Source: Christensenella sp. UBA3770 (GTDB lineage Bacteria > Bacillota > Clostridia > Christensenellales > CAG-1252). From it: DNA of 8,642 nt. Position 1 is the stretch's first letter. Each line of letters begins with the position of its first letter. Below the pieces are notes generated by a model. The model had not been told where the DNA came from. It saw only the letters and a program-made list of their open reading frames with translations, and did not search any database. Of the stretch, positions 1-6,177 are shown piece by piece. The translations under genes and the position numbers were made by a program. The stretch lies in assembly GCA_002371075.1 (NCBI GenBank), contig DFFS01000004.1:4535-13176 (forward strand), written 5' to 3'.

Positions 1-1404
1 TACACCGTCGGCAGACGCGGCGTGGCGGGCACCGTGCTTGTTCACAAGTGCGCCGGCGCTGCTGCCGAAATGGGCAAGGAACTCCCCGAAGTAAAAGCGG
101 TTGCCAACAAGGTCATTGAGAACGTGCGTTCCTTTGGCTTTGCTTTCACCTCCTGCACCGTTCCCGCGGCGGGTCACCCGACCTTTGAGATCGGCGACGA
201 CGAGATGGAGTTTGGCGTGGGCATCCACGGCGAGCCGGGTCGTTTCCGCGAAAAGATCGATTACTCCAAGGGCACCTTCTCCGACGACCTTGCGGAAAGG
301 ATCGTGAAGGACCTCAAGGAGGACCTCGGCTTGAAGGCGGACGACGAGATCGTTCTTTTGATCAACGGTTTCGGCGGCTCCCCGCTCCAAGAGCTTTACA
401 TCTTAAACTACAGCACCACCAAGGCGCTTGAGAAGCTTGGCGTGAAGATCCACAGGACCATCGTGGGCAACTACATGACCAGCATCGACATGGCGGGCGC
501 TTCGATCACCGTCCTCAAAGTGGACGACGATCTCAAGAAGTACGTGGATTATCCCGTTACCACCCCCGCTCTCAGCTGGGGCGCTGCGATGAGCGAGCAG
601 GCGGAAGCCGCCGTTGAGGCGATGAACGCCATCGCCAAGGCGCTTGGTGTGACGAACGTGGCTGCTCCCGCGGCAAAGAAAGCCAAGAAAGCGGCTGCCG
701 AAGAAGCGGACGTCAACGCCGTCTATGAAGTGGAAGGCACCCCCGCCATCGGCGAGACCATCAACACCGCGGCTTTTGTGAAGATCGTGGACAAGATGGC
801 GGACGTCATCATTGAAAACGAAGTACCCTTCTGCGAAGCGGACAAGATGGGCGACGGTGACTTCGGCATGAGCATCGCCAAGGGCTTTAAGCAACTCAAA
901 GCCGATTGGGCAACCCGCAAAAAGGGTGACATCGGCGAGTTCCTCGTAAGCTGCTCCGAGATCATCAAGGAGTACTGCGGCGGCGCTTCCGGTCCGATCT
1001 GGGGTAGCGCGTTTAAGTACGCCGGCAAAGCGATGATCGGCAAGAAGGAGATCAACCTGACCGACCTTGCCTTCCTGTTTACGGAGGCAAATCGCGGCGT
1101 GTACGAAACCGGCAAGAAGAGCTTCGGCAAAGGCGCGGAGATCGGCGACAAGACGCTTGTCGACGCCTTGAAACCCTGCGCAATGGCTCTTACCAAAGCG
1201 GCGGAAGAAGGCAAGAAACTCCAAGAAGGCATCGACCTCGGCGCGAAAGCGGCGCACGACGGCGCGGAAGCCACCAAGACCCACGTTGCCACCCTCGGAA
1301 GAGCGGGCACCGTCGGCGAGCGCAGCATCGGCTATCCCGACGCGGGCGCACACGGCTTGGACGTGATCTTCAACGAGCTTGCGAAGTTTATCAAAAACTT
1401 CTGA
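1..1404 (+). CDS. Dihydroxyacetone (glycerone) kinase, fused DhaK-DhaL, C-terminal part (5' end outside window)
   Basis: This cytoplasmic kinase phosphorylates dihydroxyacetone to dihydroxyacetone phosphate, feeding glycerol or triose carbon into glycolysis. The reading frame is open from base 1 (YTVGRRGVAGTVLVHK), so roughly the first 120 residues are missing. The DhaK part shows the GVGIHGEPG motif, whose His (codon 226-228) is, in the family, the residue that binds the substrate covalently, followed by NGFGGSPLQELY and GNYMTSIDMAGASIT. A Lys/Ala/Glu-rich linker (about 664-720) leads to a DhaL nucleotide-binding domain with the Mg-binding GDGD motif (850-861), GGASGPIWGSA (about 979-1011) and a C-terminal GERSIGYPDAGAHG. 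Having K and L on one chain suggests the ATP-dependent type rather than the PTS-dependent DhaKLM type. One oddity is that the Asp before GDGD is one residue closer than usual (see findings). The gene ends in TGA 22 bases before a terminator and is convergent with the phage operon. It is presumably a host gene. Confidence 0.93.
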   Translation, partial: YTVGRRGVAGTVLVHKCAGAAAEMGKELPEVKAVANKVIENVRSFGFAFTSCTVPAAGHPTFEIGDDEMEFGVGIHGEPGRFREKIDYSKGTFSDDLAERIVKDLKEDLGLKADDEIVLLINGFGGSPLQELYILNYSTTKALEKLGVKIHRTIVGNYMTSIDMAGASITVLKVDDDLKKYVDYPVTTPALSWGAAMSEQAEAAVEAMNAIAKALGVTNVAAPAAKKAKKAAAEEADVNAVYEVEGTPAIGETINTAAFVKIVDKMADVIIENEVPFCEADKMGDGDFGMSIAKGFKQLKADWATRKKGDIGEFLVSCSEIIKEYCGGASGPIWGSAFKYAGKAMIGKKEINLTDLAFLFTEANRGVYETGKKSFGKGAEIGDKTLVDALKPCAMALTKAAEEGKKLQEGIDLGAKAAHDGAEATKTHVATLGRAGTVGERSIGYPDAGAHGLDVIFNELAKFIKNF

Positions 1405-1425
1405 TCGCTTGAACGCTATATGAAA

Positions 1426-1464
1426 AAAGACCTGAAGCGCATGCTTCAGGTCTTTCTTTTTTTT
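1426..1464. terminator. Bidirectional intrinsic terminator between dhaK-dhaL and the phage operon
   Basis: A perfect 13-bp inverted repeat (1426-1438 pairing with 1443-1455, core GACCTGAAGC) closes a 4-base GCAT loop. On the plus strand it is followed by C and then eight T (1457-1464). On the minus strand the hairpin is followed by T residues opposite the A run 1423-1428. It can therefore end the kinase transcript and also the convergent phage transcript, whose last stop codon is at 1486-1488, about 30 bases before the hairpin on that strand. Confidence 0.9.
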
Positions 1465-1485
1465 CCCGCCTTCGGTTGGGACGTT

Positions 1486-1758
1486 TTAAGATTTCTGTTC
1501 GGGCGGGTCCTTTTCCGTCTTCTTTTTGCCGAAAAGGGTCTCGCCGATCTTAACGGTGGAATCGATGGTGTCAATGATGCTCTTGATATCCTGCTTGATC
1601 CCCTCAAGGGCGTTTAACCCCTCGGTCAGGCTGGTGATCGTGGCGGTGTACTTTTCCTCACGCTTTTTGCTGTCTTTCAGTTGGTAGATCAGCAAGGCAA
1701 GGAACAGCAGCGCCCAGATCCCGTTTGCCGCCGCATACTCCATGATCTGCTCCCACAT
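1486..1758 (-). CDS. BhlA/UviB-family holin-like protein, 90 aa
   Basis: This is a small membrane protein that probably permeabilises the cytoplasmic membrane at the end of the lytic cycle. The layout fits the BhlA/UviB holin family. There is a short N-terminal helix (MWEQIMEYAAANG), one hydrophobic segment at about residues 12-27 (GIWALLFLALLIYQL), then at once a charged stretch (KDSKKREEKY), a predicted amphipathic helix (about 40-75) and a Lys-rich tail ending KKKTEKDPPEQKS. UviB relatives are also found with clostridial bacteriocins. The gene starts directly after the stop codon of the preceding gene, with zero bases between, and has a strong ribosome binding site inside that gene. It is the last gene of the operon and lies just before the bidirectional terminator. 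No endolysin gene follows it, which is unusual for a lysis cassette. Confidence 0.8.
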   Translation of the reverse strand: MWEQIMEYAAANGIWALLFLALLIYQLKDSKKREEKYTATITSLTEGLNALEGIKQDIKSIIDTIDSTVKIGETLFGKKKTEKDPPEQKS

Positions 1759-2676
1759 TTAGCTTACCTCCTTTACGAACCGATCGTAATACAAGCCGAG
1801 ATAGGCGCGCAAATCCGCTTCATTTTGATTGATGAAGTTTTTAACGCTGTTTTTGTTCTTTCCGGCAAGCGCATCCATGAGGTAATCGTATCTTTCCTGA
1901 TAGTTTTCCTTCTTTGCGCCGAAATAGTCTCCCTCGCTCTCCTCGTAAACGCGGTTTCTCTGTTTATCGTCGTTGATGTAGTCGTAATATGCCTTTTCTC
2001 TGTCGTCCGCGTGCTGCTTTACGTAGTCGGATTGCATCCTGTCCCTCTTTTTGATCAGGGTGTTCAGCTGTTTTTCAAGCTCCAGCGCGTATGAGATCTC
2101 ATAGTTCTTGAGCGCGTTCTCGTACGTGGCTTTGACAAGCTTGATCTTTTCCTCCACCGCGCCGAGTTTTTTGTCGTAAAGGGCGCTTGCAGCTTGCTCT
2201 TCCTCCGCCATTTCCGCGCGCAACCCCTCCGAAGATAGGTCGGCGATGGACGAATGAGTGATGCCCCTTCGACTGAGGTTTTCGGCAAGACGGCTCTCTT
2301 TTGCGTCGTACTCTTGGGCGATGCGATCCATCTTTTCCGCCCTGCCGCTTGCAAGCTCCGCTTGCTTTTCGCGCAGTTCCTCGTCGTTTTTCTCAAAACG
2401 ATCCGTCGCCTTTTGACGTTTTTCATCGTAGAGAGCGCCCAAGCTATCCTCCGCCCGCTTCATCAGCTCCTCGTCGCTCTCAAAGACGCCCTTTACGGCG
2501 TCCTCCGCATAGGCTCTGGCGCGTTGTTTTAAGCCCTTTTCATACTTTTTTGCGATGCTGTCGAGATTGCTCAGAATTTCGTTTTGCAATATCACTTTGG
2601 ACGGGTCTGCCGTCATATCCACCGAGGACGGCAACTCGGGTAACAAAATTTTGTCCCTGGTTTTTCCGATGATCAT
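1759..2676 (-). CDS. Coiled-coil protein of unknown function, candidate ejection/internal virion protein, 305 aa
   Basis: I do not recognise a named family. The protein is strongly helical and highly charged (many E, K, R, D, A), with no cysteine or tryptophan visible. Long heptad-like stretches run through about residues 60-135 and 155-250. They are interrupted at about 133-152 by a conserved-looking break, ENLSRRGITHSSIADLSSEG, reminiscent of the RG-x-x-x-S-S turns in some phage internal proteins. The N terminus (1-30) is more extended, and the C terminus (about 250-305) is rich in Tyr, Phe and Asp. No signal peptide or membrane segment is seen. It sits between the tail genes and the holin, where P22-like phages carry needle and ejection proteins, so a DNA-ejection or internal virion role is the best guess. 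A tail fibre stalk or an assembly chaperone is also possible. The AAAGGAGGG site lies 4-5 bases before its ATG and overlaps the stop of the preceding gene. Confidence 0.75.
   Translation of the reverse strand: MIIGKTRDKILLPELPSSVDMTADPSKVILQNEILSNLDSIAKKYEKGLKQRARAYAEDAVKGVFESDEELMKRAEDSLGALYDEKRQKATDRFEKNDEELREKQAELASGRAEKMDRIAQEYDAKESRLAENLSRRGITHSSIADLSSEGLRAEMAEEEQAASALYDKKLGAVEEKIKLVKATYENALKNYEISYALELEKQLNTLIKKRDRMQSDYVKQHADDREKAYYDYINDDKQRNRVYEESEGDYFGAKKENYQERYDYLMDALAGKNKNSVKNFINQNEADLRAYLGLYYDRFVKEVS
1767..1774 (-). promoter_or_regulatory. Strong ribosome binding site for the holin, embedded in the upstream gene
   Basis: On the minus strand the sequence AAAGGAGG lies within the last codons of the coiled-coil gene, 8 bases before the holin ATG at 1758-1756. 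The upstream stop TAA (1761-1759) directly abuts that ATG, so translation of the two genes can be coupled while the holin also keeps a near-consensus site of its own. Confidence 0.75.
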
Positions 2677-2687
2677 ATTCCCTCCTT

Positions 2688-3806
2688 TTACTCTGCGGCT
2701 TGATACTTGACCTCTCCCGCAAATTGCACAAAACCGCCGTTTTCTCCCGCGTGGTAGCCTTCGCCGTAACCGACAAGCGAGGGCTCATCGCCGTACGCCA
2801 TACGCATCAACCTGCCGTCTTCCGTCTTGTAAAAGAAAACAGGCGTGCCGTCCTCTTCGTCGATCGTTGCGTCGGGGGCGACGTAGCGGTTTCGGCAAAG
2901 TGGGATCTCGCTGTAGTGAAAGACGTTTTGTCCAAAGGCGACGGAACCGTCTCCCTCGCCGTTAAAAAAGTACGCCGTCCAAACGTAGTCGGGACTTTGC
3001 GTCATCAGGACGGAGCCCTTTTGCGCGCTTGACACGCGAAGAACGGGCTTTTCCCAAACGTGCGAATCCGACGTGCCGATGGTTTGCCCGTCGTTGCAGC
3101 GCAGGAGCGTAAGTTTTCCACCGTCCGAAACGTAAGCGGCAAGATAATCCGCCCCCGCATCCAGCGTGCGCCCGTCGCATACGGCAACGTCTTCCACCTT
3201 GCCATCCACCGTAATGGTCAGATCGCGGCTTAGGTTCAAAAGCACTTTGGCGCCGTTTTCGACAGACGTGACGTACGCTTTGGTTTGCGTGTAAACATCG
3301 TTCGTCTTGTCGTACAGGTTGGCGTCGTCGTAGAGCGGCGTGGATAGCGTTGCGGTTTCCAGCGAGGACGAGGTCTTGCGATAGCTGACGACGTCCCTGT
3401 CGCCGTTTGACATATACACAACGGTCTCGGAGGCGTTTGCGTGCCCGCCCACGCGGTCGAAATACGCTCTTGCCGGCTCCAGCCCGTGCGCGCTTGCCGA
3501 GATGACGAAGCCGCCGTGCGAAGAGCAAGAGAGGTCAAAGACGTGGTCGCCTTTGCCAAGAGTCAGTTCAAACCGAGAAGTAAGGCGCGACGTAGTCGCA
3601 ACGAGCGTGCCGTCCACGCGCAAAGCGGCAGCCGCGGATACGGCGTGAAAGCGCACCTCAAAGGTCACCTTTGCCTTTGACGAAAGGTAAAACCGCACGC
3701 CGCCGCAGCCGCTACCCGCTCCGTAACACGAAACGGCTATGCCGTTTTTCTCAAACAGCCCTTGCAATTGTTCGGTGTTCAAATATGTTTGTTTCTCTAT
3801 GTTCAT
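2688..3806 (-). CDS. Beta-rich phage structural protein of unknown function, candidate tail/receptor-binding protein, 372-374 aa
   Basis: I recognise no family with confidence. Numbering from the first ATG, residues about 25-110 alternate hydrophobic strands with Gly/Ser turns (VRFYLSSKAKVTFEVRF, ALRVDGTLVATTS, HVFDLSCSSHGGFVISAS) and could form a carbohydrate-binding-like beta sandwich. Residues about 130-370 look like repeated short strands of a propeller or fibre body (VVYMSNGDRDVVSY, LTLLRCNDGQTIGTS, VFFYKTEDGRLMRMAY, ending GYHAGENGGFVQF). No membrane segment or catalytic motif is visible. The gene follows the tail hub gene with an ATGA overlap and precedes the coiled-coil gene by 11 bases, so a tail appendage or host-contact role is plausible but unproven. 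Two ATGs compete: 3812 forms the ATGA overlap but has GGAG only one base away, while 3806 has GGAG seven bases away. I chose 3806. Confidence 0.78.
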   Translation of the reverse strand: MNIEKQTYLNTEQLQGLFEKNGIAVSCYGAGSGCGGVRFYLSSKAKVTFEVRFHAVSAAAALRVDGTLVATTSRLTSRFELTLGKGDHVFDLSCSSHGGFVISASAHGLEPARAYFDRVGGHANASETVVYMSNGDRDVVSYRKTSSSLETATLSTPLYDDANLYDKTNDVYTQTKAYVTSVENGAKVLLNLSRDLTITVDGKVEDVAVCDGRTLDAGADYLAAYVSDGGKLTLLRCNDGQTIGTSDSHVWEKPVLRVSSAQKGSVLMTQSPDYVWTAYFFNGEGDGSVAFGQNVFHYSEIPLCRNRYVAPDATIDEEDGTPVFFYKTEDGRLMRMAYGDEPSLVGYGEGYHAGENGGFVQFAGEVKYQAAE

Positions 3807-3808
3807 AG

Positions 3809-5260
3809 TCATTCTCCGTATCTGTCGACGGTGATCTCCGCAAGTGTAACGCGCGCGTCCGCCGCAGACGACGCTACGGCGACCCTGAGTTTGTCAAACG
3901 TCGCCATGACCTTGACCTTGTTTAAGCCGCTCGCAAGCGCGTATTCCTTTAAGGTTCCGTCAAGCCACACTTTCAAAGTGCCGCTACCCGACGTTCTGAC
4001 GCGGATCTCCCGCAAAAACTTTTTGCCGGTGGTTACGCCAAGCGTCGTCACGGGGGATTGCCACAGCTTTGCCGTCGGCGTCGAATCGATCGCCCCGACG
4101 CGCGTGATCATGCCGATGTAGTCTGACGGATAGGCGACGTTTGCCAGCACGCAACGCACCGTTTCAAAGTCCAAAGAGACCATCGACAGGATGTTCAGAT
4201 CGTGCGCGACGTCCACGGTTTGCCGCCAAAGGTCGTACACGACAAGGCTGTTGTTTGCCGAGGCGATCGTGCTGTCCATATTTAAGCGGCAGGCAAGATA
4301 ATACTTTCCGCCGTGATGCACCGCGTGGGCGTAGGATTGATCGGCGTCAAACAGATCGGAGATCTCCTCCATCGTCTTTTTGATCTGCACGCCGTCAAAG
4401 ACAAAGACGCCGTCGGACGCCGCAAACATGATCTTGTCGCCGCAGATCGCAACGGTGTCCTTGTAGATGGTGCCGGGCGAAAGATACAACTTTTGCAAAC
4501 GAAACTCCGTTTGCAGGTTGTAGGCGGTCAGGCGCATGATGCCGTGCTCGAAAAACAGGTACACGTGCCCCGCGTAGCTCAGCACCTTTACGACCTTGCC
4601 CATCTCGGTGTCAAAGGAGATGTAGCCGCCCTCCTTTAAGGAGATCTGCCAGTTTGCGGGGTTGAAATCGTCGCTGAAATACAGCTTGTATTCGTCCAGT
4701 TTGAGCACTGCAAAGACCCTGTCGCTGTGCACGCACATCGTGGTGAAAACTTGACTGAAAGACAGGCGGTTCATCACCATTCCGCGCAGGAAATACAGCC
4801 CCGTCGACGTGGAAACGAGCAAGCCGTCGTCCCCGTTGTACACGTAGGGAACGGCGTCCAAAACGTTGCCGTAAGTGCCCGTGACGGGCGCAAAGGTGGC
4901 GGTCGTTACGTTCAAAGCCATATCGTAAAGCTTGCCATCGTCACCAAGACCTACGAGCCGATCCAAGCGCTGCGTCAGGTTGTGCATCGTATAGCGGAAA
5001 AACCGCACAAATTTGACCGTGATGCCCCTCCGCTTGATCTGCCTCGTCACGTTGCCGATCTTAAGATAGGCGTTTTCCACGCCGTAGCCCGGGTCCAACA
5101 CCCCCTTGCCAAAACAAAAGTTATAACTTTTGGGGGAATAATTGAACGGAAGCAGCTCCTCCGCGACGGTGGTGTTGATCCCCTTAAAAGAGGAAAGATC
5201 GTAGGTTTTGCGCTTGGGAACGAGGGGTTTTTCGTTTTCATAAGTTCTGATCATATCCAT
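3809..5260 (-). CDS. Tail hub/nozzle protein, P22 gp10 / T7 gp12-like (beta-propeller), 483 aa
   Basis: This protein probably forms the short tail's hub or nozzle below the portal and adaptor rings and keeps packaged DNA in place. Length (483 aa) and position, directly after the adaptor gene, match P22 gp10 (about 470 aa). The N terminus has a wrapping-type segment, SSFKGINTTVAEELLPFNYS, then SYNFCFGKGVLDPGYGV. Repeated blade-like strands follow: LYDMALNV (111-118), DGLLVSTSTGLYFLRG (145-160), VYLFFEHGIMRLTAY (233-247), DKIMFAASDGVFVFDG (275-290), SLVVYDLWRQTVDVAHDL (338-355). A C-terminal beta domain (about 400-483) starts LWQSPVTTLGV and contains LKVWLDGTLKEYAL. The assignment rests on these patterns and on order, not on a database match. 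The start overlaps the adaptor gene by 10 bases and has no clear Shine-Dalgarno site; the second ATG (5254) forms ATGA with the adaptor stop, so translation is probably coupled. Either ATG could be the true start. Confidence 0.8.
   Translation of the reverse strand: MDMIRTYENEKPLVPKRKTYDLSSFKGINTTVAEELLPFNYSPKSYNFCFGKGVLDPGYGVENAYLKIGNVTRQIKRRGITVKFVRFFRYTMHNLTQRLDRLVGLGDDGKLYDMALNVTTATFAPVTGTYGNVLDAVPYVYNGDDGLLVSTSTGLYFLRGMVMNRLSFSQVFTTMCVHSDRVFAVLKLDEYKLYFSDDFNPANWQISLKEGGYISFDTEMGKVVKVLSYAGHVYLFFEHGIMRLTAYNLQTEFRLQKLYLSPGTIYKDTVAICGDKIMFAASDGVFVFDGVQIKKTMEEISDLFDADQSYAHAVHHGGKYYLACRLNMDSTIASANNSLVVYDLWRQTVDVAHDLNILSMVSLDFETVRCVLANVAYPSDYIGMITRVGAIDSTPTAKLWQSPVTTLGVTTGKKFLREIRVRTSGSGTLKVWLDGTLKEYALASGLNKVKVMATFDKLRVAVASSAADARVTLAEITVDRYGE
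3814..3817 (-). promoter_or_regulatory. Ribosome binding site that decides the start of the beta-rich protein
   Basis: Minus-strand GGAG lies one base before the ATG at 3812-3810 and seven bases before the in-frame ATG at 3806-3804. The second spacing is normal and the first is too short. However, the first ATG shares bases with the TGA stop of the upstream gene (ATGA), so termination-reinitiation there remains possible. Confidence 0.55.
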
Positions 5261-5790
5261 CTTTTGACCGGAAGCGTCTTTGCTCCGTGCGGCATCAACG
5301 CTTTCTTCAGCCCCTCCTTATACTTCCTTTCGTGCAAAAGCGACTCCTCGTACATCATCGCGGACATGGCGTATTCCGCCGCAACGCCTCTTGCCAAAAG
5401 ATCCAACCGGACCTTGGGCGTAACTTCCACCGTCCCGCCGATCGCAGGGTAGCTTTGCGGCAATGCGTAATAACGCAACGTGTACTTTCCGTCCTTTGCC
5501 AAAAGAACGTCGCCCCGCATACGGAAAGGGACCGCCTCCCCTGACTCGTCCGTCAGGCGCACGGCGTCGAAAAACTTTTCCGAAAGCCCGCTTGTGGCAA
5601 ATACGCCGTTGGCGACGGTCACGCTTTGCTCCCTTTCAAGCGGCGCGTACTCCGTGATCAGGCGAAGATAGGTCACGCCAAGCGCAGAGACCAAATCAAG
5701 CACCCTTTCGTCCGTCGTGTTTGCGGCAACCTGTGCGTCGCGAATGCCAAGCAGTTCCAACGCTTTATTCAAAATGTCGTTTACGTTCAT
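5251..5790 (-). CDS. Head-tail adaptor (connector) protein, P22 gp4 / T7 gp11-like position, 179 aa
   Basis: This is a small, mostly helical protein expected to form the ring under the portal that joins head to tail and closes the DNA channel. It opens with a helical segment (VNDILNKALELLGIRDAQVA). Then come helices around residues 28-52 (RVLDLVSALGVTYLRLITEYAPL), a beta-rich middle (about 55-125, including FFDAVRLTDESGEAVPFRM and YTLRYYALPQSYP), and a long C-terminal helix, LLARGVAAEYAMSAMMYEES, continuing into HERKYKEGLKKAL. The pattern of a helix with AAEY followed by a charged KY-x-x-x-L helix is common in phage adaptor proteins. Position between the capsid block and the tail hub gene supports the call. 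It has a good AAGGAGG site four bases before its ATG and a 42-base gap upstream, the largest in the operon. An unrelated head-completion protein is the main alternative. Confidence 0.75.
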   Translation of the reverse strand: MNVNDILNKALELLGIRDAQVAANTTDERVLDLVSALGVTYLRLITEYAPLEREQSVTVANGVFATSGLSEKFFDAVRLTDESGEAVPFRMRGDVLLAKDGKYTLRYYALPQSYPAIGGTVEVTPKVRLDLLARGVAAEYAMSAMMYEESLLHERKYKEGLKKALMPHGAKTLPVKRWI

Positions 5791-5832
5791 TTTTCCTCCT
5801 TCCCCATTTGGGAGTTAGGGGCGAAAAAGCGG

Positions 5833-6162
5833 TTAAGAAAGCCCGCCGCGAGAAAGAAAACTCTCGGTCATTTCGCCGATCTTTTCCCTTGCGCGGTGCT
5901 CCTGTTCTCTTTTTGCCGCTTCTTCGCCCCGTTCGATCTCTTTTAAGAGCTCGTTTCGGCGGCGCACGTGCGTTTCACGCAGTTTTTGAATGAGCGCGGC
6001 GGAAAGGTCCTCCGTCCAAGTGACGGCGATCTCCCCTCTTTTTCGCACTTCGAAGCGGGCGCGATCCAGGTTGTAAAACAGCCGATATTCCGCATCCACT
6101 TCTTTGATTCTGTCCGCGACGTCAAAGACGTCGTGTTTGATCTCTATCAAGTTGTCCCGCAC
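5833..6162 (-). CDS. Small phage protein of unknown function between capsid and adaptor genes, 109 aa
   Basis: I cannot name a function. The first half reads as a compact alpha/beta fold (IKHDVFDVADRIKEVDAEY, then RLFYNLDRARFEVRKRGEI), a pattern I associate with small proteins encoded beside phage capsid genes. The second half is a long charged helix rich in E, R and K (about residues 55-100) ending ESFLSRGGLS. There is no membrane segment, signal peptide or cysteine. Its place between major capsid and adaptor genes suggests head assembly, completion or decoration. The start is a GTG at 6162-6160, eight bases after GGGAGG. A GTG at 6171 would extend it by three residues but lies inside that ribosome binding site, so I reject it. 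It begins 15 bases after the capsid stop. Confidence 0.72.
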   Translation of the reverse strand: MRDNLIEIKHDVFDVADRIKEVDAEYRLFYNLDRARFEVRKRGEIAVTWTEDLSAALIQKLRETHVRRRNELLKEIERGEEAAKREQEHRAREKIGEMTESFLSRGGLS

Positions 6163-6170
6163 GTGCGCCA

Positions 6171-6176
6171 CCTCCC
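6171..6176 (-). promoter_or_regulatory. Ribosome binding site that decides the GTG start of the small head protein
   Basis: Minus-strand GGGAGG directly follows the capsid stop TAA (6180-6178). It contains the first base of the upstream in-frame GTG (6171-6169), so that codon cannot be the start it serves. The GTG at 6162-6160 lies eight bases downstream, a normal spacing. Confidence 0.65.
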
Positions 6177-6177
6177 A

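Noticed and set aside
403..1353. Minus-strand open frame (316 codons) opposite the kinase gene
   Set aside because: A shadow of the GC-rich kinase gene, whose protein is clearly conserved on the plus strand. The antisense translation is rich in His, Arg, Val and Gly without domains.
1420..1617. Small plus-strand open frame starting in the terminator hairpin
   Set aside because: Its first codons are the terminator stem and T run, and the rest is antisense to the holin gene. It has no ribosome binding site.
2962..3528. Second minus-strand frame (188 codons) inside the beta-rich protein gene
   Set aside because: Arg- and Gly-rich out-of-frame translation typical of a shifted reading of a GC-rich gene. 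The main frame has a start with a ribosome binding site and fits the operon spacing.
2688..3806. Possible diversity-generating retroelement target in the candidate receptor-binding gene
   Set aside because: No reverse transcriptase gene, template repeat or adenine-biased variable repeat is visible in the window.
4727..5452. Plus-strand open frame (241 codons) across the hub and adaptor genes
   Set aside because: It crosses two minus-strand genes that have phage-like proteins and coupled starts. There is no ribosome binding site or recognisable product.
5791..5832. Possible internal promoter or hairpin in the 42-base gap before the adaptor gene
   Set aside because: Only a very short imperfect repeat (CCCCAT/TTGGGA) is present, with no T run and no recognisable -10/-35 pair; the gap mainly holds the ribosome binding site.
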